DNA from: Carposina sasakii
Taxonomy: Eukaryota; Arthropoda; Insecta; Lepidoptera; Carposinidae
Reading direction: 5' to 3'
Length of the DNA stretch: 64,000 bases
Assembly (NCBI GenBank): GCA_014607495.2
Contig: CP053172.1
Location: 2,308,888 to 2,372,887 of the forward strand
Positions 57,401 to 64,000 of this stretch are shown one piece after another. Within the stretch, counting starts at the first letter, position 1. Every line of letters starts with the position of its first letter. Under the pieces are notes generated by a model that was not told where the DNA came from, searched no databases, and was given only the letters and a program-made list of their open reading frames with translations. The position numbers and the translations under genes were made by a program.

Positions 57401-60400
57401 TCAGCCATCCCATGATAGTTATCGGAAAACACTCTTACCATTTCATCCGCCAGACAATCCAAATCCAAGGCGGACTATAGTCCTAAACACAGTGGATGAT
57501 TTACCTAATTTTAAGGATACCGATTTGTCCAGCTCTCGTCTAGTTTCCCATGACTCCAAACAACTGTCAATACGTGATGATGATAATCTGTCAAAACACA
57601 GCAAAGACACCAAGCTTGAAAAAAGAAGGACTGTGGTATACGAAAATGACGAAGATAATATTTCCGTTATCCAAGATGTTCCGTCCAATTTTATAGTACT
57701 TGAGAAAAGCAATATAATTACATGTGAAAATACTGGCAATATTTCTATTACCCAAGCACTGCCGACTAATATTATTATACCTCAAAAGAAAGAGACCAAT
57801 AAAAGAAAGACGATAATATATCAGGACGATAGTGGAAACCTTTCTATTACTCAAGCTATAAATTCTAATGTTATTTTAACAAAGAAAGTTGAGAAAAATA
57901 AAAGGAATACTATTTTATATTCCGATGATACGGGTAACATTTCTGTCACACAGGCTATTCCATTAAATATTATTTTAGGAGATATGCCAAAGCCAGATTC
58001 AGAAAAAAGCGAACACGATTTAGTAGAGAATGTTTTGCCAACTAACACAGTAGTAGAAAAAAGAAAGACAATCGTATTTGATAACGACTCTGCCGACGTT
58101 TCTATGACACAAGCCATTCCAGCAAATATTATAATATCTAATCAAGTACTTGAACAATGCAGCGATCAAAAATCAGTAGCAGTAGAAGAAGATACAGCTG
58201 ACATTTCGATAACACAAGCAGTTCCCTCTAATTTAATTTTCATTAACAATTCTAAACCCTTACAAAGTCAGTCCGATAATATAATGCATGGCAATACAGA
58301 ATTTTATGAGCAACCTGGTAGAAGAAAAACTATACTTTTTACAGATGACGCCGGTGATATTTCTATTACTCAAAGTGTTCCTACAAATTTGGTGTTGCCA
58401 GATCATATACCTCTATGTAATAATCAAAATCAACCAGAGAGTACAAAGGAACTAAATGAAGAACCTAGTAGACGAAAGACAATACTATTTGCAGATGATA
58501 TAGGTGATATATCTTTGACACAAGCGGTTCCTTCAAACTTGGTGTTGCCAGAAAAGAACAGTGAACATATTAGTAATATACTGAAGTATCCAATAAATAA
58601 TGTGCCTCAAATGGAAGTTGAGGAACCTAATGAACGAGAATCTACAATTATTAGAGCTAATACTTCTATAAAACCAGATAATGTCGAAGACCATACTGAT
58701 GACCAGTACAATAAGCCAACTACTAAGCGAAAAACTATTCTTTATGAAGATGAATCAGGAAATATATCTGTTACAATGAGCGTGTCTTCAAATATGATAC
58801 TACAGAGTAATTTTAATCACATTAGAAATAATCCAGACATTTGCGAAGAAGTTGACGAAGAGCATAATAAACGAAAAACGATACTGTTTGATGATGATGC
58901 AGGTAATATTTCGGTAACACAAAGTATTCAAAGTAAGAACATGACACTGGCCGATCATAAGTCAAGGATTAATGATATCCAACCTTCAAATGTAGTTGAC
59001 AGTGAAGCAAATAAAGAACAAACTACTAAGAGGAATACTTTACTTTTTACAAATGAAACAGCAGATGTTTCTGTAACTCAAATGGTCCCATCAAACTTAA
59101 TAATGCCAGATAGTATATCCAAAACAAATGAAAATATCCAAGAGCTTAATAAAAAAGTAGAAGCGGAGAATTATGAAACTTGTGACAAAGGTACTACTCA
59201 AGAAAATAAAACTCAAGAAAAAGACTTTTGTAGCGTCTCTGTGTCACAGGGCGTGACACCTAATTTACTTCAAACTCGTTCTACGTCGCCTCGTAGCACA
59301 GAGAAGATTGAGACGGGAACTAACATGGAAGACAATGTAATAGGTTCAGAACCATCATTATTGGAAGTATATGAGGACGAGACTCTAAAAAAATCAATAT
59401 TATATGATAATGAATTCATGTCTACAACGCAAACATTACCTACAAATACAACTACGACTAGATCTGAGAGAAAGAAGCGTATTACTATTAGATATGATAA
59501 AGATGATGAAATTGATGAAAAATCCAATAACGGAATATTTGCAAGAAAACTAATGGACGTGAGTGATTTTACAAGAATTCCCGAAAAAAAGGAAGCAATA
59601 GATTCTTTCAATAGTGTAAAAGAAAAACCAATGATATCTTTTGAAGAAAAACAGCCTAAGAAAAACGACAACGACAATGACAATAAATCAACTAGATACG
59701 TTGTAGAGTATGCAACTAATGACATAATAGTGTATCATGCTGTAACAACTGCATCGGCCGATGACAAACTACATTCAAAAATATCCGAGTACAATGAAGT
59801 TTGCCAAGCACAGTTTAATTCTAGCAAAATGAATGATAAAGATGTGATTCATGAAAAGCATGAAGAAGCAATGCAAACATATGATTCAAAGGAGACAGAC
59901 CTTTTAAGAGAGTGTGGGTTTAATGTAAAAGAACATAAGCCTATAGATACACCCCACACAGAGACGGTATTGCAGGTTAGTACAAATCAATACGGTAAAA
60001 TTTCCGACAACACGATCTTAAATAAACTACTTGATATGTCAAATGCTTCAATGGAATGTATTACAGAAAATAAGGTGTTTATCACTCAGCCTAAGCCCCG
60101 AGTATGTTACGACAAAGATTCAGTAGAATTAGATAATAGAGAGTATTTTATTAACAAATTTTCGTCGTTTTCACAAGATCAGCCCAAACAATTTTCGCAG
60201 TGTCAATCCAATGACATTGCTAAAAACCAATCCAGTGAGGGCCTGTTTTTCATAATAGCAGATAGTGAAAATGAAGATGGCAACGATGAAAAAAAGGGTC
60301 AGAAATCAGTAGAAGAACCTAAAATATTATTCGATCGACAAGTGAAACACAAAAAGGAAAATAGCAAGAATGTTGAAGAAAAACAGAAACCCAAACTAAT

Positions 60401-62584
60401 AGTTAACCTGCAAGAGAAAATTGATGAAATAAAACAATCCACCAATCAGAAACTGCCATATAATATGCATTACGAGGAAGTTGTGAGTTCAAATATTAAC
60501 AGAAGTTCTTCAGAAGACTACAAAACTAATTCGAAACCTAAATCAGACGTGAAAACAAATAAATCATTTAAAGATGCAAATGATACTACAGAACTGTTAG
60601 AAATTCTATCTAATATGACCGATAAGACAATGACTCGCGAAAGCCAACCTTTAGGAAAGACTATGCAAGATATCTCGCGTCGTTGCAGCATCGCTCCTAA
60701 AAGGCAATCGATCGTGTTAAGCAGGGAAGATTTATTAAATAATATATCAATGGCACAAGCTGCTCTACAATGTGCTAATGCGGATATGGATGATTCCAAT
60801 ATGTTATCTGTAGATATGAACAATGAATCATTTGAAGAAAATAAAGCTATACAAGTTACATCAGTGAAAAAATCCAATCGCGACAGCTGTGAGGTTGTCA
60901 AGAAATTGTATTTCGACGAAGACTCGGTTTGTGAGGGTGAGAAAATATCGCCGTTGAAGAAAACCGCATTCGGTGAAAGCGAGTACTTAAAAGAAGATAA
61001 AGCGAAGGTTATACCTACCTACCTGAAGGATATCACTGACGATATTAAAGACCTGATGTCGGATCTAGTGAAACCGGGAAGTGATCTTTTGCCGTTCGCA
61101 TGTTTCGATAAATACCCAAGAGACAACAAGAGTCCTTTTAAAAGAGATACAGAGTTACAGGCCGATTTAATAACGTCCAGTCAAATTGAGCTGGCGTCTA
61201 CCTCAGGGTCTAGACTGCAACTGTGCCAAATGGAGTCGGATTATTCGACCAAAACAGATAAGCAGGAACAGGAAAGCAAGCCTGCAAAACCACCAGAAAA
61301 ACCTAAAGGACCTGTTTTGATGTTCGATAGCTCAAATCCTTTAAATAACATTCTTCTATCACCTCTATTGTATCGCGAGGCGCATTCTTATGACCCTATC
61401 GTACCTGTTTCGGCTCCACAATCGGATACTCGCTCGAATGTGACAGATGAGAGTAAATTCGAATCAGTTACTAAGTTTTATATGGAGCAATCGATTTCAA
61501 GACAACAATCGATGTTTCAATCGGGAGATGGGTCGGGCCAGCCGTCGATACCCAGTACCGAGTCGAATATAAGTAAACCAGCCTCTTTAGACCAGTCGGT
61601 GTCAGTTGATGTGCGCTCGTCAGAACTGAAGAATATGGAAATGAATACGTTGATAGCAATGAAAGGAAATAAGGATCTTTTAGACGCCAGTTCGTCCTTG
61701 ACTTTGGTTGACGATTCGCTCGGCAAAAACGTGTTTGATGTCGACGTAGAGACAGATGAGAAGGAGATAGTAAAGTCGCCCCTTAAAATCATATTCCAAA
61801 TGGACGATCAGAATCCCGAAATGCAAAACGTTGGGTCAGAGTACACGTTCAACGATGACGAGGAGTCGACTTGCGCGAAATCCAACAAGCGTTTGTACAG
61901 TCCAACGAAATCGGTGCATTTCCAGCACTCAGATATCGAAATTACCCCTAAACCGGTGAGCAAAATGCAAAAGATGTCCAAAAGCCCGTTCGTCTACCAA
62001 TCCTCGATAGAACTCAACAGATTGAAACCTCCGAAAACTATAATCAAACGCGAATCTGTAAGCCCAGATAAAATTGAAACAAAACCAGATTTGGAATCGC
62101 CAAAAATGGAAACTAAGGAAGAAAATCAACCAGAACAACAAAAAACCGAGGAAGAACCAAAGAAGGATAAAGATACAACAATTGTTAGTAAAAAGAAACT
62201 GCGCAAAAAGCCCAAACTAAGTCCGAAAAACAAGCAAGTATTGACAGAATTCGGGGTTGAACGCGTTAATGACAATTATCTTAACAAGGAGATAATGGAG
62301 GCATTATCCAGTAAATCTAATTCCTCAGCCTCTCCCGAACCGAGGAGTACCTCGCAAACCGACGTTGACGCCCCCAAGAGCTCTGGGGTAAGTTCGACAG
62401 ATAGCAGCAAAGACATCAGTCTTAATAAAAGTGACAGTCCGGATGTATCAGTGTCCAAAAGTCAACAGGACCGCATAGATTGGCAGCCAGACTTGATCAG
62501 TGAGATGAGCTCTAAGAATATAATCTCTGAGTATGATTCGAGCGTCAATGTTGTTGCTAAGATCGATATGCTGCCGTTTATGGG
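48468..62584 (+). CDS. Spc105R: KNL1/Spc105R kinetochore scaffold, first three coding exons (3' end missing)
   Basis: Exon 1 is 48468-48499 (MDETQNSDPA+AC), exon 2 is 55872-56009, exon 3 is 56594-62584. Both introns are phase 2: GCGAC|gtaagt ... tttcag|GAGGAAG and GTGGC|gtatgt ... ttccag|TGAGTTT. At least 2053 residues are encoded. KNL1 is the outer-kinetochore scaffold of the KMN network: it docks PP1 at its N-terminus and, when phosphorylated by Mps1, recruits BUB3-BUB1. Exon 2 encodes RKRRSSILK and SRRVSF, the two PP1-binding motifs, about 27 residues apart. Exon 3 carries about 12 repeats of TxxF/Y ... GDISxTQ type (57610-59465), then a long disordered acidic/serine region and a basic segment KKKLRKKPKLSPKNKQ. 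Exon 3 ends ATGGG|gtaagt. The coiled coil and RWD domains are therefore further 3', and none was found up to 64000. The start is the only ATG in frame with the phase of exon 2. Confidence 0.95.
48971..49267 (-). pseudogene. LINE ORF2 extreme C-terminus fragment in KNL1 intron 1
   Basis: The minus strand reads LRGHNLKL, then RKNFITNRVVNPWNKLPEEV, then APSVNNFKNKLDKH. This is the conserved tail RKxFFxNRVVxxWNxLPxxVVxAxSVNxFKNxLD of CR1/jockey-type LINE proteins. The RT core is absent. Confidence 0.8.
49577..50216. mobile_element. TIR element with ~150-bp imperfect ends, carrying a nested MITE
   Basis: GTGTGCAAATTACATACCCACTTTTCACCAGTTAGCC on the left and its complement at 50150-50195 on the right form the outer inverted repeats. 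GGGCACAAATTCAACAAACTAGCGACCGGCAACTAA and its complement form the inner part. A hAT-type MITE (49854-50040) lies in the interior. A half copy of this element is at 31240-31340. Confidence 0.75.
49846..50048. mobile_element. hAT-type MITE with perfect 8-bp target duplication
   Basis: The element is 49854-50040 (187 bp): CAGTGGTTACCAAAGTGG at one end and AAAGGTTTGGGAACCTCTG at the other. It is flanked by TGCTAGAC at 49846-49853 and 50041-50048. Noncoding. Confidence 0.88.
50265..51640 (-). repeat. Dimeric retroposon-like repeat, locus B
   Basis: Reverse-orientation copy of 16938-18295, again two units (about 51640-50945 and 50944-50265), each ending CGGGACTCTGTAGTCCCG plus (AAT)n. The GC-rich head (GGGAGGTAGCGTTCCCACGG ... 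CGGCGCCGGAGTGAAGTCTGACGAGG) is almost identical between loci. Confidence 0.8.
51665..52290 (+). pseudogene. LINE ORF2 C-terminal relic split by a MITE
   Basis: Before the MITE the frame reads MRMLIWMCGVTKMDEIINEY, matching the EMRMLRWMCGxTRxDxIRNE motif of lepidopteran LINE proteins. After the MITE (from 51994) degraded matches to the following IRxSLKV and WYGHV motifs continue. The 3' end has GCGCCGACCCCAAATAAATGGGAACAGGGCAGGAAAATGATGATGATGA, the usual tail of these elements. Confidence 0.7.
51731..51993. mobile_element. Tc1/mariner-type MITE, CAGGGTGTAAC ends, TA target
   Basis: The element is 51733-51991 (259 bp): CAGGGTGTAACAAAAAGGGTATGTTAAGCGAAAAGCTATG at the left and the complementary CATACAGCTTTTCGCTTAACATACCCTTTCTGTTACACCCTG at the right, with TA on both sides. 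It interrupts a LINE relic. Confidence 0.85.
52361..52564. mobile_element. hAT-like MITE
   Basis: CAGCCTTTCCCAAAGTGGGC at the left and CAAAATAAGTTTGGGAACCCCTG at the right are inverted and imperfect. The flanks taatagag and ctctagag match at only 5/8. It resembles the element at 49854-50040. Confidence 0.55.
52831..55497 (+). mobile_element. Tc1/mariner-group transposon with 628-bp TIRs, intact transposase
   Basis: The element is 52833-55495 (2663 bp), flanked by TA. The left TIR is 52833-53460 and the right TIR 54868-55495, each 628 bp and nearly identical in inverse orientation from CAGGGTGTCCCAAGAAATAG inwards. The right TIR includes the last 25 codons and stop of the transposase gene, so the left TIR carries an antisense copy of them. 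It lies in KNL1 intron 1, in the sense orientation. Long matching TIRs, an uninterrupted ORF and a clean TA duplication indicate a recent insertion. Confidence 0.92.
53862..54944 (+). CDS. Tc1/mariner-group transposase (DUF4817 + DDE_3), intact
   Basis: 360 residues with no stop or frameshift. The N-terminal segment (DYALMHYFYGYAKGNASEAAKLY) is the DUF4817-type helix-turn-helix common in insect elements. A second HTH follows (about residues 85-115, SVRTIERRTGIPKSEAHRIL). The DDE_3 catalytic domain has WTDESHF (about residue 160), FQNDGAPCH (about 250) and SPDLNPIDFFVWG (about 290). I count 41 residues between the second and third aspartates, a DD41D spacing. The last 25 residues lie inside the right TIR. 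The 5' leader (53461-53861) is outside the TIRs. A start at 53862 gives MSFSSRDYAL, with no better upstream ATG in frame. It is likely still functional. Confidence 0.93.
   Translation: MSFSSRDYALMHYFYGYAKGNASEAAKLYRQQVQNSGEPQPETWPDHRTILRVHNSYMEGRLPGRRPGRPSQMHDPDVVDSVVEEVARDPSVSVRTIERRTGIPKSEAHRILQKEGFHPYHIQKVQQLKPENYPRRVAFCQEMLRRQAEDANFFNTILWTDESHFKRCGIFNIHNYHSWSIENPHMTRASNFQEQFSVNLWSGVLNGQLIGPFQLPDRLNGESYLEFLRQDLDGLLENVDLLTRRNMIFQNDGAPCHFARIVRQHLTERFGDKWIGRGGPIAWPPRSPDLNPIDFFVWGYYKELVYAKDIRNIAELRTKLRQAEETIKSNRVAFLRLKEFFLRRCRICIEQEGRHFENFL
55621..55835 (+). mobile_element. Helitron-like fragment adjacent to KNL1 exon 2
   Basis: TCTACATACACTAATATTATTAAGGTG start, (GT)n tract, CGGTTGGAGCGATTTTGATGAAACTTC block and CGGACGGAGTCGCGGGCGTCCAT end. 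It stops about 36 bases before exon 2. Confidence 0.6.
55872..56009 (+). other. Spc105R: KNL1 exon 2: PP1-docking exon
   Basis: 138-nt coding exon, phase 2 at both ends, encoding SSILK (about 55885-55899) and RRVSF (about 55972-55986). Acceptor tttcag and donor gtatgt are canonical. In KNL1 orthologues these two motifs bind PP1, and Aurora B phosphorylation of the serines in them blocks binding. Both motifs here have basic residues at -2/-3, so that control looks conserved. Confidence 0.93.
56043..56216 (+). mobile_element. Helitron-like 3' half in KNL1 intron 2
   Basis: GTTTGTGCACGCTAATCTCAGAAACGG through GGAGTCGCGGGCGTCCACTAG, followed by T. The 5' half is missing. It begins about 34 bases after the exon 2 donor. 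Confidence 0.7.
57610..59465 (+). repeat. Spc105R: KNL1 MELT-like repeat array
   Basis: About 11 clear and 2 weak repeats lie near 57618, 57733, 57799, 57898, 58060, 58180, 58318, 58471, 58726, 58867, 59029, and weakly 59225 and 59386. The consensus is [KR]RKT-[IVL]-[ILV]-[FY] followed after about 5-7 residues by [GA]-[DN]-[IVL]-S-x-T-Q and then a [AS]-[VI]-P-[ST]-N-[LI] tail. The first part matches the TxxF/Y (T-omega) element and the second the MELT element of vertebrate KNL1. The two central, best repeats read RRKTILFTDDAGDISITQSV and RRKTILFADDIGDISLTQAV. Confidence 0.85.
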
Positions 62585-62606
62585 GTAAGTGTTATTTCTA
62601 CACATA

Positions 62607-62991
62607 CAGGATGTAAAAAGACCACGATGTTTTTTTAATACCTCGTATTCTTTGTAAGGTTACGATCATTTTCTTCTATGGAACCAACCATGGGAAACGA
62701 CAAATAAAAAATATGAAAAAAATACTGTCATTTTATTGCAAGCAATCGTCGTTTGATGCTCAAAGTACAAAACTAACATTATAACATTTAGACATGGTAT
62801 CTTTGAAAAAAAAAAGTTTGTTAACCGATTTCAGATGGATTTATGTAAAAACAATCAATATTAATGTAACTTTGGACCTCAACATCTCGGAAACTCGCGG
62901 TTTCCCAGGGGTGCTTCCATAGAAAAAAATGATCGTGATGTTACCAAGAATACGAGGTATTGAAAGAACAAAGTTGTCTATTTACACCCAG
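62607..62991. mobile_element. MITE, CAGGATG-type termini, TA target (copy 2)
   Basis: CAGGATGTAAAAAGACCACG at the left and CAAAGTTGTCTATTTACACCCAG at the right are imperfectly inverted and flanked by TA. The block GCTTCCATAGAAAAAAATGATCGTGATG is shared with 27940-28309. It starts 22 bases after the KNL1 exon 3 donor. Confidence 0.7.
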
Positions 62992-63017
62992 TATATTCTT
63001 GTGCTAATGCGGGACTT

Positions 63018-63180
63018 AAAAAGAATACATCAGCTGCATCTTCTTCCGTGCTGTATGCGTCGACTAAGAACCCAGGGGCGTTCTCTCAGGCGATGAGCTG
63101 GCAACTTGTCACCGATTTTTTACATACTCCTGTTATGGTAAACGTAGATGTGGGATCTCTCTCGTGATCCTGCATTGCTG
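63018..63180 (+). repeat. Dispersed repeat, 'catcagctgcatctcc' family
   Basis: ACATCAGCTGCATCTTCTTCCGTGC ... TCTCAGGCGATGAGCTGGCAACTTGTCACCGATTTTTTACAT ... GATCCTGCATTG, one of at least seven copies in the window. Noncoding, in KNL1 intron 3. Confidence 0.65.
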
Positions 63181-63212
63181 GCCGTGTGTATAATGACCTT
63201 GAAGAATTGACG

Positions 63213-63455
63213 GCCGATTGGTGTAGTTGGTATTGGCCCTGCCTGCGACGCCATAGGTCCTGGGTTCGAATCCCGGTAGGTGCAAACATTGATGTGATGA
63301 ATATCGATGTTTGTTTCCGAGTCATGGTTGTTTATATACTTATCTATGTATTTATATATCGTTGCTTAGTACCCACGACACAAGACCTTAGGGATCTTAG
63401 TGTGGGACTAGGTCAATGTGTTGTGAAGTGTGTGAATATTTATTTATAAAAAAAA
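63213..63455 (+). repeat. tRNA-derived SINE
   Basis: The head has a tRNA-like A-box region (GGTGTAGTTGGTATTGGCC) and a canonical B-box (GGGTTCGAATCCCGG) about 40 bases later. The body then runs from TGATGTGATGAATATCGATGTTTG to GACTAGGTCAATGTGTTGTGAAGTGTGTGAATATTTATTTAT. The tail recurs at 9836-9995 (-) and 50225-50265 (+). It is not a tRNA gene, because the 3' acceptor side does not pair with the 5' side. Confidence 0.8.
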
Positions 63456-64000
63456 TGACCATCATCATCATCAGCCTATTGCAGTCCACTGCTGGACGTA
63501 GGCCTCTCCCAGGGCACGCCACAAGACTGGCATGGGGGGTATTTGCCCATGGTCACCACGCTGGGCAGGCGGGTTGGTGACCGCAGTTTGTATTTTGGAC
63601 TATGTTGTCAACACGGGAGGCACTGCTGCCCACCTCTCGGAAACCTGTAATCGCCTCGTACGATACCCACGGGCAGACGTGGGGTGGTATGAATTCTACT
63701 CTGCCGGCATCATGCGGCCAATAAACATACTAATTGAAAGGTCAATACATATTATGAGCAATGACACTTCACTGAACTAGTGTGACAGTAATAGTAGAAT
63801 CATGCGGTCTGTCAAACCTAATATTGGTTTTGACATAAAGGAGAGCTGACTTTAGCAGTTCTCCTATATTTCATCCTTAGGCGATTATAACCGTTATTAG
63901 TTCCACGCTGGTGGCCATAAAGCCCCGAAACGCCAATTTATGCTTGACAGACCGTTACAAATATTGATTGAAAGTAACGTATAAAAAAATTACAATTTTT
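63456..64000. other. Retroelement-tail repeat and end of window
   Basis: 63459-63590 has CATCATCATCAGCCTATTGCAGTCCACTGCTGGACGTAGGCC and CACGCTGGGCAGGCGGGTTGGTGACCGCAG, a common lepidopteran retroelement tail also seen around 38345 and 38900. From 63780 to 63955 there is inverted similarity (GCGGTCTGTCAAACCTAATA with CTTGACAGACCGTTAC), suggesting another small TIR element. No KNL1 exon was recognised. Confidence 0.5.

Noticed and set aside
57443..62458. Several minus-strand ORFs opposite KNL1 exon 3
   Set aside because: Shadows of the long sense frame, rich in Ser/Leu/Phe as expected for the complement of Asp/Glu/Lys-rich codons.
63213..63300. Possible tRNA gene
   Set aside because: A- and B-box-like sequences are present, but the acceptor stem does not close and the sequence continues into a repeat tail found elsewhere. 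It is a SINE.

Overview
The window is nuclear DNA from an animal, almost certainly a moth or butterfly. It is AT-rich and intron-bearing, with host genes set in dense layers of mobile DNA. The lepidopteran placement rests on two Helitron-like families with Lep1-type ends (3' hairpin plus CTAG), many MITEs, tRNA-derived SINE sequence, non-LTR remnants, piggyBac-like elements and a holocentric-type gene landscape. It is an inference from repeat style, not a database result.

Host genes recovered, several of them only by joining short exons: (1) a nitrobindin (THAP4 C-terminal family) in two exons, 11259-13264 (+); (2) TAF10 in two exons, 14326-15107 (-), convergent with nitrobindin; (3) a single-exon mitochondrial ADP/ATP carrier, 21143-22045 (+); (4) V-ATPase subunit e in four exons, 39852-45483 (-); (5) an unrecognised 162-residue basic/serine-rich protein in three exons, 45951-47107 (+), divergent from the V-ATPase gene; (6) a possible 38-residue membrane micropeptide at 47329; and (7) the kinetochore scaffold KNL1/Spc105R, 48468 to beyond 62584 (+). 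KNL1 exon 2 carries both PP1-docking motifs (SILK and RRVSF). Exon 3 (6 kb) carries about 12 MELT-like repeats, and the C-terminal exons lie outside the window or in its unread tail.

Mobile DNA by region: 1-8.3 kb holds a DUF7869-type ORF cut by the window edge, non-LTR and Ty3/gypsy relics, and a three-layer nest (a mariner relic split by one piggyBac-like element, itself split by a second). 8.9-11.2 kb is a cluster of five copies of one repeat in convergent orientation. 11.7-12.5 kb is an 860-bp foldback inside the nitrobindin intron. 17-18.3 kb and 50.3-51.6 kb carry the same dimeric repeat in opposite orientation. 34.2-36.8 kb is a decayed pogo/Tigger-like element with a C-terminal PHD-type finger. 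52.8-55.5 kb, inside KNL1 intron 1, is a Tc1/mariner-group element with an intact transposase and 628-bp terminal inverted repeats that run into the transposase coding sequence.

The host genes are unrelated housekeeping functions (nitrosative/haem chemistry, TFIID/SAGA, ATP export, proton pumping, chromosome segregation) and form no pathway together. No CRISPR array, operon, rRNA or intact tRNA gene was seen.
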